In this document: one piece after another, positions 28,613 through 38,287 of the stretch
Position numbering within the stretch: position 1 is the stretch's first letter
Layout: each line of letters begins with the position of its first letter
Assembly: GCA_003818285.1 (NCBI GenBank)
Contig: RPRB01000020.1
Coordinates: 1 to 45,265 of the forward strand
Length of the DNA stretch: 45,265 bases
Direction: 5' to 3'
DNA from: Myxococcaceae bacterium
GTDB taxonomy: Bacteria; Myxococcota; Myxococcia; Myxococcales; Myxococcaceae
Translations under genes and position numbers: made by a program
Notes under the pieces: generated by a model
The model's input: the letters and a program-made list of their open reading frames with translations, nothing else
Told to the model about the DNA's origin: nothing
Databases searched by the model: none

Positions 28613-29143
28613 ATGAGAGCGCTCGCTGTCCTGCTGTTTCTTTCGCAGCCGGCTCTTGCGGCCGAGGCGGCCGCGAAGCCCGTCACCCTGAAGAGCAGTC
28701 TGCTCGAACAGCTCCGCATCACGCACGACCAGCAGGACTGGTTCGTTCCGGTGAAACCGGCGCTCGACGGAGTCACTGCGGCCCAGGCGAGCTGGAAGCC
28801 GCAGGGGGGAGACCATTCCATCGGGCAGCTCGCGAACCACTTGCTGTTCTGGAACTCGCAGTACCTGGCCAAGTTCAAGCGGGTGGCTCCTGCGAAGTTC
28901 GACGGCAACAACGACGAGACGTTCAATGCGTTCGACCAGGCGCGGTGGGATGAGGTCCGGGAGAAGCTCGATCGAGTCCTGAGCGAGCTGGAGAAGCTGG
29001 TCGCTGGCGCGGACGACAAGACGCTCCAATCCTGGGCCCCGACGCTCGGCAGGATCGCGACCCACAACGCCTACCACACGGGGCAGATCATCGTTCTGCG
29101 CAAGATGCAGGGAGCCTGGGATCCAGCGAAGGGCGTCAAGTAA
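28613..29143 (+). CDS. DinB-like protein with signal peptide
   Basis: 176 aa. The first 18 residues (MRALAVLLFLSQPALAAE) are a signal peptide. The rest is a DinB four-helix bundle with a His triad: His in IGQLANHLLFWN and the HNAYH pair in IATHNAYHTGQI. DinB proteins are metal-binding and some are thiol-dependent transferases; exported forms are uncommon but known. GGAGG lies 8 bases before the ATG at 28613, preferred over the ATG at 28607. A hydrolase gene begins 9 bp downstream. Confidence 0.85.
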   Translation: MRALAVLLFLSQPALAAEAAAKPVTLKSSLLEQLRITHDQQDWFVPVKPALDGVTAAQASWKPQGGDHSIGQLANHLLFWNSQYLAKFKRVAPAKFDGNNDETFNAFDQARWDEVREKLDRVLSELEKLVAGADDKTLQSWAPTLGRIATHNAYHTGQIIVLRKMQGAWDPAKGVK

Positions 29144-29152
29144 GCCTCGACA

Positions 29153-29815
29153 ATGGCCACCTACGCCTTCATTCACGGTGCCGGCGACGTCGGCTGGTAC
29201 TGGCACCTGGTCGAGGCGGAGCTCCGCAAGCGCGGGCACGAAGCGATCTCGATGGATCTCCCGGTCGAGGACGATTCCGCCGGCCTGCTGGAATATGCGC
29301 AGGTGGTCGTCACTGCCATCGGCGACCGCCGGAATCCGCTGGTCGTGGCCCAGTCGTTCGGCGGTTACGTCGCACCGATCGTGTGTGACCGGGTCGCGGC
29401 GCGCCTCGTGGTTCTCATCGCAGGCATGGTCCCATCGCCGGGCGAATCAGCGCAGGAGATGCTCACGAATACCGGGTACAGGCCCGAGCAGCAGAGGGAT
29501 CGCAGCGAGATCGAAACCTTTTATCACGACGTTCCGCCGGCCCTGGCGCGGGAGGCGATGGTGCGGGGCCGGCGCCAGTCGGAAACGCCGGGCAAGCAGC
29601 CCTGGCCGCTTGCCGCATGGCCCAAGGTGCCGACGCGATTCCTGCTTTGTCGCAACGATCGGCTGTTCCCGCCGGCGTGGCTCCGCGACGTGGTACGCGA
29701 CCGCCTCGGCATCACGCCCGATGAGATCGACAGTGGCCACACGCCGGCCCTCAGCCGGCCGCTGGAGCTGGCCCAACGACTGGAGGCCTACCGAGCCGCG
29801 CTGTCGGCTCGCTGA
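29153..29815 (+). CDS. Alpha/beta hydrolase
   Basis: 220 aa. It opens YAFIHGAGDVGWYWHLV (oxyanion HG), has a nucleophile elbow VVAQSFGGYV, an acid residue in LLCRNDRLFP and a His in IDSGHTPALSRPLELAQ. It resembles the plant-esterase/MES-type hydrolases (GHDVWAVDL-like cap). It starts 9 bp after the DinB gene and ends 9 bp before the kinase gene, so the three may share a transcript. The substrate is unknown. Confidence 0.85.
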   Translation: MATYAFIHGAGDVGWYWHLVEAELRKRGHEAISMDLPVEDDSAGLLEYAQVVVTAIGDRRNPLVVAQSFGGYVAPIVCDRVAARLVVLIAGMVPSPGESAQEMLTNTGYRPEQQRDRSEIETFYHDVPPALAREAMVRGRRQSETPGKQPWPLAAWPKVPTRFLLCRNDRLFPPAWLRDVVRDRLGITPDEIDSGHTPALSRPLELAQRLEAYRAALSAR

Positions 29816-29824
29816 GCCACCCAC

Positions 29825-30349
29825 GTGTCCCCTCGGATCTCCATCCCCGAGCTGTCGTTCGTGGTCCTGATCGGCCCGTCCGGGTGCGGGAAGTCCACCT
29901 TCGCGCGCCGGCGTTTCAAGCCGACCGAGATCCTCAGCTCGGACGTGTACCGCGGGTTGGTCTCGGACGACGAGAACGAGCAGACGGTGACCGAGGACGC
30001 GTTCGACGCGCTGTACTACGTGGCGCGGAAGCGGCTCGCCCGAGGCCTGCTCACGGTGCTCGACGCGACCAACGTGCAGCCCGAGTCGCGGAAGAAGGCG
30101 GTGGCGGTGGCACGCGAATTCGATCGCCTTCCCATCGCCATTGTCTTCGACCTCCCTGAGCAGGTCTGCAACGAGCGAAACCGATCGCGGACCGACCGGG
30201 ACTGGAACCCCTATCTCGCGAGCACGCAGCGCCAGCAGTTCCTGCGGGGGATGAAGGACCTCCAGAAGGAGGGCTTCAGGGAAGTCTACCGGCTGAGCTC
30301 GGTCGAGGAGGTGGACGCGGCGACGGTGGTCCGCGAGCCCTCGCCCTAG
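29825..30349 (+). CDS. Stand-alone P-loop kinase resembling the Pnkp kinase domain
   Basis: 174 aa, GTG start. The P-loop GPSGCGKSTFARRRF sits at the N-terminus, then ILSSDVYRGLVSDDENEQTV, TVLDATNVQPESRKKAV and a lid with RNRSRTDRDW. This is the pattern of the 5'-OH polynucleotide kinase module of bacterial Pnkp, where it is normally fused to phosphatase and ligase domains. Here it stands alone. It could phosphorylate RNA or DNA ends or another substrate. Its stop is 4 bp from the rpoZ stop (convergent). Confidence 0.8.
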   Translation: MSPRISIPELSFVVLIGPSGCGKSTFARRRFKPTEILSSDVYRGLVSDDENEQTVTEDAFDALYYVARKRLARGLLTVLDATNVQPESRKKAVAVAREFDRLPIAIVFDLPEQVCNERNRSRTDRDWNPYLASTQRQQFLRGMKDLQKEGFREVYRLSSVEEVDAATVVREPSP

Positions 30350-30353
30350 GTTT

Positions 30354-30680
30354 TCAAACGCCGCGCGGCGTGTCCTTGCGCTCCCAGCGGTGGAACGGGT
30401 CCGGTCCCTTGGCCCGGTCGACCTCGGTCGCACTGACCGCGGCCTCGAGCACTCCCCTGGTTGGAGGCGGCTTGGAGAGCGCTGCCCGGACATCTCCTTC
30501 GAAGCGGACCTTCCCGGTCGCCACCTCGCGGAGCGCGACCACCGCCGACTTGTTGCGCTGGGTCTGGACGAGGGGGGTGGCCCCGGAGGCGAGCTGCCGG
30601 GCGCGGCGCGTGGCAAGGATGCAGAGGGCGAAGCGGTTGTCGACGAACTCGACACAGTCCTCGACGGTGATGCGGGCCAT
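30354..30680 (-). CDS. rpoZ: RNA polymerase omega subunit
   Basis: 108 aa. The opening [20 protein letters not shown] and [20 protein letters not shown] are diagnostic of omega, and the [10 protein letters not shown] stretch follows. It is slightly longer than the E. coli protein, with a charged tail. It stabilises the beta-prime subunit. It is convergent with the kinase gene, and no spoT or gmk gene is adjacent, which is common for rpoZ elsewhere. Confidence 0.95.
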   Translation of the reverse strand: MARITVEDCVEFVDNRFALCILATRRARQLASGATPLVQTQRNKSAVVALREVATGKVRFEGDVRAALSKPPPTRGVLEAAVSATEVDRAKGPDPFHRWERKDTPRGV

Positions 30681-30962
30681 GGAAACCTCGGAGCGGACGG
30701 ATGGGGCCAGACCGTCCTGCGGGTCCGAAGCGTCCTCGAGGCTTCAGGTGCAGGCGCGTGACGGCGGCGCGTCCCTGACGTATCAGGGTGGCCGAGCAGC
30801 AGCAACCCGGGGACCCCGAGAATCGCGGAAGATTCGCTTTTGGGCCGCCTGCCTGCTAGACGTGATTCATCGCGAGGGCTTCCTTGCGACCTCCCGCGCC
30901 GCGCTGGTGCGTGTGTTCTCGTCCAGCCGGTCCCCCTGCTCGACAGAAGGTAGTTCTCAGAC

Positions 30963-32306
30963 GTGTCCACAGAGCCAGTCTCTGCCTCCGATTTCCATGC
31001 TCTCGGTCTGTCCGCCGCCGCGCTCCGCGCGGTGAGCGCGGCCGGGTTTTCCTCTCCCACGCCCATCCAGAGCCGGGCCATCCCGCCGGCGCTGGCCGGG
31101 TCCGACGTCATCGGGTGCGCCGCCACCGGGACCGGAAAGACCGCGGCGTACCTCCTCCCGGTGCTCGAGCGGCTGGCCGGAAAGACCGGCACCCGGGCGC
31201 TGGTGCTCGCGCCCACGCGCGAGCTCGCAGTGCAGATTGCCCAGGCGGTCGACCTGCTCGGCCGCGAGGCCCGGATGCGCGCCGCGGTGGTGATCGGCGG
31301 TGTGGCGCAGGAAGGTCAGCGCAAGGCCCTGCGTGAACGCCGGGCGATCCTCATCGCAACGCCAGGACGTCTGGTCGATCACCTCGACTCGGGAACCGCG
31401 CGGCTCGACGACATCGAGATGCTGGTCCTCGACGAGGCGGACCGGATGCTGGACATGGGGTTCGCTCCCCAGCTCCGGCGGGTGATGGCGCGCCTTCCGG
31501 CGAAGCGCCAGTCCCTGCTCTTCTCCGCCACGATGGCGGGCGAGGTCGCCGAGTTCGCGCGAAAGCACCTCCGGTCGCCGGTGCGAGTGGAGGTGGCCCG
31601 ATCCGGCACCACTGCTTCGCGGGCGACGCAGCTCGCGTATCGGGTGGGGCAGACCGAGAAGAGCGCGCTGCTCGAGTCGCTCCTCCGCAGCTCCGAGGAC
31701 AGCACGCTGGTCTTCGTCCGGACCCGTCGCCGGGCGGACAAGGTGGCCCGGGCGCTCGAGCGGACGGGGCACGGCGTGGACCGGCTGCACTCGGACCGCT
31801 CGCAGGCCCAGCGGCAGCGGGCGCTGGAGAGCTTTCGCCGCGGGCAGGTGCGCGTGCTGGTGGCGACCGACATCGCGGCGCGCGGCATCGACGTGGCCGA
31901 CATCGGGCACGTCGTGAACTACGACCTGCCGCACGTTCCGGAGGATTACGTCCACCGCATCGGCCGGACCGCGCGCGCGGCGGCGAGCGGAAGGGCGTCG
32001 AGCTTCATCGCACCCGAGGATGCGCCGCTGCTGCAGGCGATCGAACGGTTCACCCGCGCCCGCGTGCCCGAGGGACAGGTCCCACGAGGCGACGCGGCGT
32101 TCCAGGCCAGCGTCGAGGTGAGCGTCGCGCGCCAGCGGGATCCTGGTCCCCGGCAGTCGGGTCATGGCGTGTCGTCGCGTCCTCCGGGCGAGCAGCCAGG
32201 GCGTCATGCGCGGACCCACGGCCACGGGCGCGGCGCGGTCTTCTCGGGAGGATCGTCGCGGAACAGGGCGCAGCGTCGTCCTGCCGCGGCCAGCCGCTGG
32301 CAGTAG
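30963..32306 (+). CDS. rhlE: DEAD-box RNA helicase, RhlE-like
   Basis: 447 aa, GTG start. All helicase motifs are present: Q motif FSSPTPIQ, AATGTGKT, PTRELA, TPGR, LDEADRMLD, SAT, LVFVRTRRRAD, ATDIAARGID and HRIGRTAR. The C-terminal ~70 residues are basic and low-complexity, as in RhlE, and would bind RNA. The role is likely rRNA or mRNA remodelling, for instance in the cold. The 282 bp upstream of it (30681-30962) hold no gene. Confidence 0.93.
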   Translation: MSTEPVSASDFHALGLSAAALRAVSAAGFSSPTPIQSRAIPPALAGSDVIGCAATGTGKTAAYLLPVLERLAGKTGTRALVLAPTRELAVQIAQAVDLLGREARMRAAVVIGGVAQEGQRKALRERRAILIATPGRLVDHLDSGTARLDDIEMLVLDEADRMLDMGFAPQLRRVMARLPAKRQSLLFSATMAGEVAEFARKHLRSPVRVEVARSGTTASRATQLAYRVGQTEKSALLESLLRSSEDSTLVFVRTRRRADKVARALERTGHGVDRLHSDRSQAQRQRALESFRRGQVRVLVATDIAARGIDVADIGHVVNYDLPHVPEDYVHRIGRTARAAASGRASSFIAPEDAPLLQAIERFTRARVPEGQVPRGDAAFQASVEVSVARQRDPGPRQSGHGVSSRPPGEQPGRHARTHGHGRGAVFSGGSSRNRAQRRPAAASRWQ

Positions 32307-32378
32307 CTTGTGTGGAAGGGCGGGACCTGTCAGGTTGTAGTCGGCCGCGCACACCTTGGCGCCGCCTGAACGCTGGCC

Positions 32379-32759
32379 ATGCTGATGCAAACGACCGCTC
32401 CGCTGATCTACCACGGGAGGATCTGCCGGCGTCACCGCTGCGCGGACCGTCTGGTGGAGACGCACGAGTGCCTGGAGTGCGTCGGCCCGGCGCGCCTGCG
32501 ACAGATGGAGGAGCGGTCCGAGCGGGAGGCCCAGGAGCGGCGGGTGCACCGGGTGCTGCACGAGATGAGCGACGGCGGGAAGACCGCGATCCAGCTCGTC
32601 CACACCACCGGGCTCTCCATGACGCAGCTCCGGCCGCTGCTCGAGGAGCTCGTCTCCTCGGGAAAGGTCGCCTTCGGCCAGGAGCGGCTCGGCCATCACG
32701 GTCGGTGGCTCTGGTCGCTGGTTCCTCCCGAGAGACAGCGCAGGGCGTCGTGTCGCTGA
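32379..32759 (+). CDS. Small zinc-finger plus winged-helix protein
   Basis: 126 aa. The N-terminus has ICRRHRCAD...THECLEC, a CxxHxC...CxxC arrangement likely to bind zinc. A charged linker (EERSEREAQERR) follows, then a winged helix-turn-helix (TAIQLVHTTGLSMTQLRPLL) with a wing FGQERLGHHG. It looks like a small regulator. The zinc part resembles phage and plasmid short zinc ribbons. The downstream small Cys protein overlaps it by 10 bp. Targets are unknown. Confidence 0.65.
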   Translation: MLMQTTAPLIYHGRICRRHRCADRLVETHECLECVGPARLRQMEERSEREAQERRVHRVLHEMSDGGKTAIQLVHTTGLSMTQLRPLLEELVSSGKVAFGQERLGHHGRWLWSLVPPERQRRASCR

Positions 32760-33010
32760 ACACGCTGTCCATCGAGATCGGGGGCAGCTCGCGAGCGTGC
32801 CTGCATGTCCGCCAGCATCACCCCGGGGCGCCGGAGCGGATGCTCCCCTGCGCCTGGCCGGACTGCGAGATGGGCGTGGGCGAGGACCGGCTCTCGCTCT
32901 GCAGACGGAACCGGGCGCCTCCTCTGTTGCTCGAGCGGCGCTCGGTGTTCTTCGCCACGGTGGAGCAGGTCTTTATCTGGCACCCCTGCGTGAGCCAGGC
33001 CCAGGGGTAG
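32750..33010 (+). CDS. Small Cys-containing protein of unknown function
   Basis: 86 aa from a GTG at 32750. Codon third positions are G/C-rich and the frame is open. It has LPCAWPDCEMG, a later SLCRR and a final HPCV, perhaps another metal site. The 10 bp overlap with the preceding gene suggests co-translation. No family is recognised, and it could be a chance frame. Confidence 0.45.
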   Translation: MSLNTLSIEIGGSSRACLHVRQHHPGAPERMLPCAWPDCEMGVGEDRLSLCRRNRAPPLLLERRSVFFATVEQVFIWHPCVSQAQG

Positions 33011-33136
33011 CTCCACCCGCGCTTCGCGGCGCGCGAGCGAAGTGCTGCGGTGTCCGGCGGAATCCCGTCACACTTGTCACTCCCATCCCTCGCTGCCCGT
33101 GGGTAGGTATCTCACGAGAGCGAGGAGACAGAGCCC

Positions 33137-33898
33137 ATGACGAAGCACAGGACCGGGACACGGGAAGAGTGGCTTGCAGCACGGCTCGAGCTGCTCCAGG
33201 CGGAGAAGGAGCTCACGCGGCGCAGTGACGAGCTGGCGCAGCGACGGCAGGGGCTGCCGTGGGTCCGGGTCACCAAGGAGTACCGATTCGAGACGGAGGA
33301 GGGGAGCGCCTCGCTGAAGGATCTCTTCCAGGGACGCTCGCAGCTCCTCGTCTACCATTTCATGTTCGGGCCCGAGTACACGGGCGGGTGTCCGTCGTGC
33401 TCGGCGATCGCCGATGGGTTCAACGGCATTTCCGTCCACCTGGCCAACCACGACGTCATGCTGACGGCAGTGTCGCGGGCGCCGCTGGCGAAGCTGCAGG
33501 CGTACAAGCGGCGGCTGGGGTGGACCTTCCCCTGGGCGTCCTCGTTCGGCGGTGACTTCAACGACGACTTCAACGTCCGGGTCACCGAGCAGCAACAGCG
33601 CGAGGGTGGAGCCGAATACAACTACCGGCGGGAGAGCGCATGGCAGCCCGTCGACAGCAAGGGGCCTGTCGCCGAGCTGGCGGCGACGACCGGAACCGAC
33701 GCGGCCACATACACGCGCGAGAGGCCGGGCGTGAGCGCGTTCGTGCTCGAGAACGGCGTCGTCCACCACACCTACTCCGCGTACGCGCGCGGACTCGACG
33801 GTCTCTGGGGCATGTACCAGTGGCTCGACCGCGCGCCGAGGGGGCGGAACGAGCAGGGCGTCTGGTGGCGGCGGCACGATGAGTACGGCGCACGCTGA
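33137..33898 (+). CDS. DUF899 (thioredoxin-like) family protein
   Basis: 253 aa. The core FMFGPEYTGGCPSCSAIADG holds a CxxC, and FVLENGVVHHTYSAYARG and WWRRHDEY end the fold as in DUF899. The family is a thioredoxin-fold group of uncertain role, often called AhpC-like. The ATG at 33137 has GAGGAG upstream. It is monocistronic. Confidence 0.88.
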   Translation: MTKHRTGTREEWLAARLELLQAEKELTRRSDELAQRRQGLPWVRVTKEYRFETEEGSASLKDLFQGRSQLLVYHFMFGPEYTGGCPSCSAIADGFNGISVHLANHDVMLTAVSRAPLAKLQAYKRRLGWTFPWASSFGGDFNDDFNVRVTEQQQREGGAEYNYRRESAWQPVDSKGPVAELAATTGTDAATYTRERPGVSAFVLENGVVHHTYSAYARGLDGLWGMYQWLDRAPRGRNEQGVWWRRHDEYGAR

Positions 33899-34016
33899 CG
33901 GACATTCGAACCCGAGGGAGCAATGGCTCGGCGATCGCGCGGAGCGAACGTGCTCTATTCTCGCCGCTCGAGCGCTTCGGCGAGATCGCGCGCCTCATGA
34001 GGATTAGTACTCGGCC

Positions 34017-34373
34017 TTGGACGAAAAGTACGACTGCACGACCTGTGGTGCCTGCTGCTATGGAAAGCGCGAGTACGTGCAGGTCTTCGCCGATGACGCC
34101 GCGAGGCTGGGCGCGGCACGAACTGCCGAGCTGGTGGCCCCGGCGGTCGGTGAGATCCCGGCGAGCGTCGGCCGAGAGTCCGAGCCGAAGCGCTTCATGA
34201 AGATGACCCACGGTCACTGCATCGCGTTGCGCACCGACGTACCGAACCGATTCCTCTGTGCCGTTTACGAAGATCGACCCGTGCTGTGCCGCGCGTTCAA
34301 GCCCGGCAGTGCCCCATGCCTCGAGGCTCGGGCCCGCATGAAGGTCCTTTCGTCAGCGGCGAGCCGTCGGTAA
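34017..34373 (+). CDS. YkgJ-family cysteine cluster protein
   Basis: 118 aa from a TTG at 34017. CTTCGACCYG gives a CxxCxxCC cluster, and FLCAVYEDRPVLCRAFKPG supplies the second Cys pair of the YkgJ/UPF0153 zinc or iron-sulfur site. Function is unknown. The TTG start is the only one close to the first family residues. Confidence 0.8.
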   Translation: MDEKYDCTTCGACCYGKREYVQVFADDAARLGAARTAELVAPAVGEIPASVGRESEPKRFMKMTHGHCIALRTDVPNRFLCAVYEDRPVLCRAFKPGSAPCLEARARMKVLSSAASRR

Positions 34374-36058
<1,685 letters not shown>

Positions 36059-36151
36059 GGCGCCTCCACGCAGCAATCAGGCGATGGCGTCGCGTAGCCG
36101 AATGCCGCCCGGATTGACAACCCAGACGCTGGTCCGAGGCGCGCGGGCCGC

Positions 36152-36496
36152 TCACCGACCAAGCACGATATCGATCCCCGCCAGCACCAGCTCCAGCTGC
36201 TTGGCCGAGACCCGACCGACCCGCTCGGTGAGAAGCGAACGATCGATCGTGACGATCTGGGAAACGTTGGCGACCGAGTCCTTTGGCAGTCCGGTGCGTC
36301 TCGACGGAAGGAAGACGTTGCCTGGAGCATCTCGCCACCGGAGATTGCTCGTCAGCGGCACGCAGACAACCGTCGCGAGCCGGCTCCGATTCAGCGCATC
36401 CCCTTGCACGACCAGGACTGGACGGCGAAAACCTGGTCCCGAGCCCACGGGACCCGGGAGATCTGCCCAGCAGACGTCGCCCTGGGACGTCACCAT
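36152..36496 (-). CDS. mazF: MazF-type mRNA interferase toxin
   Basis: 114 aa. Motifs are QGDVCWADLPGPVGSGPGFR, RRPVLVVQGDALN and a later SQIVTIDRSLLTERVGRV, the PemK/MazF SH3-like fold. The ATG at 36496 overlaps the antitoxin stop; a GTG at 36493 is possible. It follows mazE in one transcript. Confidence 0.9.
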   Translation of the reverse strand: MVTSQGDVCWADLPGPVGSGPGFRRPVLVVQGDALNRSRLATVVCVPLTSNLRWRDAPGNVFLPSRRTGLPKDSVANVSQIVTIDRSLLTERVGRVSAKQLELVLAGIDIVLGR

Positions 36497-36726
36497 TCCG
36501 TGCGTTCGAGGATCCGCCGGCTGGCCTCGGCCAGCGGTGGCTCCGGCGCGGTCTCGATCTGGTCGGCGATCCGATTCATCGCCTCGGTGATTGCTTCGGA
36601 ATCGTGGCGCGCCACGTACTCCGCCAGGGCCTCGCGATAGAGCTCGCTCCGGGACTTCTTGAGCCGACGGGCGAGCCGCTCCGCTTCCTCGAAGATCTCG
36701 TCAGGGAGGGAGATCGCCGTCTTCAT
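36490..36726 (-). CDS. mazE: Ribbon-helix-helix antitoxin (MazE-like)
   Basis: 78 aa. The start MKTAISLPDEIFEEAERLAR and KKSRSELYREALAEYV give a ribbon-helix-helix DNA-binding fold. The C-terminal part is charged and would bind the toxin. The ATG at 36726 fits the promoter at 36733-36761; a TTG at 36732 is less likely. Confidence 0.88.
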   Translation of the reverse strand: MKTAISLPDEIFEEAERLARRLKKSRSELYREALAEYVARHDSEAITEAMNRIADQIETAPEPPLAEASRRILERTEW

Positions 36727-36732
36727 ACCCAA

Positions 36733-36761
36733 AGTATAACCACCCCTCTCGGACGCGGCAA
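36733..36761 (-). promoter_or_regulatory. Predicted mazEF promoter, leaderless
   Basis: On the minus strand TTGCCG (36756-36761) is 17 bp from TATACT (36733-36738). The start point would be near 36726, the A of the mazE ATG, so the mRNA would have almost no leader. No Shine-Dalgarno is seen, which agrees with leaderless translation. Confidence 0.55.
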
Positions 36762-36789
36762 GCGGACGGACAGCTCAAGGGCGGTTGCC

Positions 36790-37650
36790 TCAAGCGGCGG
36801 CTTGCCCGGTTGGGCTCGAGGACCCGATGCCCCCAGCCATCGAGTCCGGCGCCCTCGAGACAGCGACCATGTCGTAGCCGCCGGCGCGGATCGCGACGTT
36901 CGCGTCCATGTCCGGCGGGTGCTCCTCGCCGCCCAGCGTGGCGACGGCTTCCAGTGCCGCGGCAAGCTGAAGGAGTTCCAGCCGCTCTGGCGCTCGCGGT
37001 CGGCCTCGGCGCAACCTCACGGCGTTCGGAAAGCCGGGAAGCCCGTAGGCAGCCTGCACCGCCTCCACTGCCCAGGTTGGCTCCAGCTCGAAGGTGACAC
37101 AGGTCGAGTCGATCTTTCGCGCCGCCGAGATCCGTCCCCCGCCCAGAGCAGCGGCGAGACGGGCCACGGAACCGGGACGGTCGTAGAGCTCGAGCCCGCA
37201 CTGCTCCTCGTCGGATCCGAGGACCGCCGCCTCCCTGACCCGCTCGCGATGGCCCTCCCGCAGCTCCACCTGGAAGGCGTCCCGGGACGTGAAGTGACCC
37301 CATGGCCCTGCCTCCCAGAAGCGAGCGCACGCTTGCAGGAAGGCGGCGATGATGCCCGGGCCATGCACAGCCTCGGGTGCGCTGACGAAGGCCCAGGCGT
37401 AGACCGCGCGTGGAACGAGGGCCTCGGGCGGAAGGGGAGCGATCTCGATTCCCTCCGCGGCAACGTCCGCGAGCCCAGGTTCGCACCGAAGATTGTCCGG
37501 CCCGAGTCCCTTGGTCAGGTCGGCGACCGCCGCCCGGAGGTCCTGTGCGATCAGCGGCTCGGAGAAGCCACCCTGCTCGTCGACACCGGCGAGAACATAC
37601 GAAGCGCGCCCGAGGAGCCTCAGCGGACCGAGATGGAAGAGATGAAGCAT
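36790..37650 (-). CDS. Protein of unknown function, 286 aa
   Basis: From an ATG at 37650 (MLHLFHLGPLRLLG). The codon bias supports this frame; its upstream part in the same frame only shadows the DUF1801 gene. The middle has hydrophobic patches (YAWAFVSAPEAV, IIAAFLQACARFWEAG), and the C-terminal third is Arg/Glu-rich. No family is recognised. It lies 63 bp before mazE on the same strand and 122 bp after the DUF1801 pseudogene. Confidence 0.6.
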   Translation of the reverse strand: MLHLFHLGPLRLLGRASYVLAGVDEQGGFSEPLIAQDLRAAVADLTKGLGPDNLRCEPGLADVAAEGIEIAPLPPEALVPRAVYAWAFVSAPEAVHGPGIIAAFLQACARFWEAGPWGHFTSRDAFQVELREGHRERVREAAVLGSDEEQCGLELYDRPGSVARLAAALGGGRISAARKIDSTCVTFELEPTWAVEAVQAAYGLPGFPNAVRLRRGRPRAPERLELLQLAAALEAVATLGGEEHPPDMDANVAIRAGGYDMVAVSRAPDSMAGGIGSSSPTGQAAA

Positions 37651-37772
37651 TCCGGAGCGCAGTGCGAGTCTCGTACCAGCACCCACCAGGGTGGGCCACC
37701 GCGTGCCCCGTCCCCGGCTCCGGACTTCCAGGTCGCCAGCGATGGACTCAGCGGCTCGCCACCCTGCCGGTG

Positions 37773-38192
37773 CTACGGGACCCAGCCGGGCAGCTCCGAT
37801 GCCTGCCTGATCCAGCTCGCCACGAGCTCCTCGTCGAGCGGGTCGTCCGCGCGGATATCGAAGTAGCGCGTGTCCTTCTGCTTGGACTCGCCGGGAGGGG
37901 CAGGGCGCAGCGCGGTGCCGCGGAAGAAGGTCACCTTCACGTAGTGGGTGAAGACGTGGAACGACAGGAACCAGCCCTAGCCCTCGACGCCATAGAAGGG
38001 CGAGTTCCACTTCACGGCCTTGCGCACGTTGGGCACGGTGCGCACGACGAGCGCGTCGAGGCGGCGCCCGAGGTCGCGTTTCCAGCCCGGCATGGCCGCG
38101 ATGTACGCCTGCACGGGGGCGTCGCCGTCGGCCTTCGGAATCTGAGGGTTGCCGCCTGCGAGGAGGGCCGGCTTCGTCTTGGGCTTGGCCAT
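37773..38192 (-). pseudogene. DUF1801 gene with an in-frame amber codon
   Basis: Starts MAKPKTKPALLAGG and runs to VKWNSPFYGVEG, where a TAG (37977-37979) interrupts. In the same frame the family sequence goes on at once: GWFLSFHVFTHYVKVTFFRG, to the true stop at 37773-37775. Relatives have Gln at this point (VEGQGWF), so a single C-to-T change explains it. The divergent neighbour is the ArsR gene. Confidence 0.85.
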
Positions 38193-38231
38193 GCTGGGAC
38201 TCTGCGTCCTGCCTGCCGCCCTGCCAAACGC

Positions 38232-38247
38232 TCAACCAGAAGGTTGA
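38232..38247. promoter_or_regulatory. ArsR operator 1 (TCAACC-N4-GGTTGA)
   Basis: Perfect 6 bp arms with a 4 bp spacer, between the divergent DUF1801 pseudogene and arsR-like genes. The right arm overlaps the -35 box of the arsR promoter. Confidence 0.65.
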
Positions 38248-38272
38248 CGATTGCCCTGACCGGGTCTACATT
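38244..38272 (+). promoter_or_regulatory. Predicted promoter of the ArsR-AHSA1 operon
   Basis: TTGACG (38244-38249), 17 bp spacer, TACATT (38267-38272). Transcription would start near 38279-38280, next to the ATG, so the mRNA would be leaderless or nearly so. Both operators overlap the promoter. Confidence 0.6.
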
Positions 38273-38287
38273 CAACCCTATGGTTGA
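38272..38287. promoter_or_regulatory. ArsR operator 2 (TCAACC-N4-GGTTGA), over the start codon
   Basis: The same perfect 6-4-6 palindrome as operator 1, its centre exactly 40 bp away. It covers the probable transcription start and the ATG of the regulator. Two sites on one helical face suit autorepression. Confidence 0.65.

Noticed and set aside
30358-30371. 14 bp palindrome ACGCCGCGCGGCGT at the end of rpoZ
   Set aside because: Possible terminator, but only a 5 bp stem remains after a loop and it lies inside the coding region.
36283-37866. 527-codon plus-strand frame across mazEF
   Set aside because: Shadow of mazEF and of the 286 aa unknown gene; no recognisable fold.
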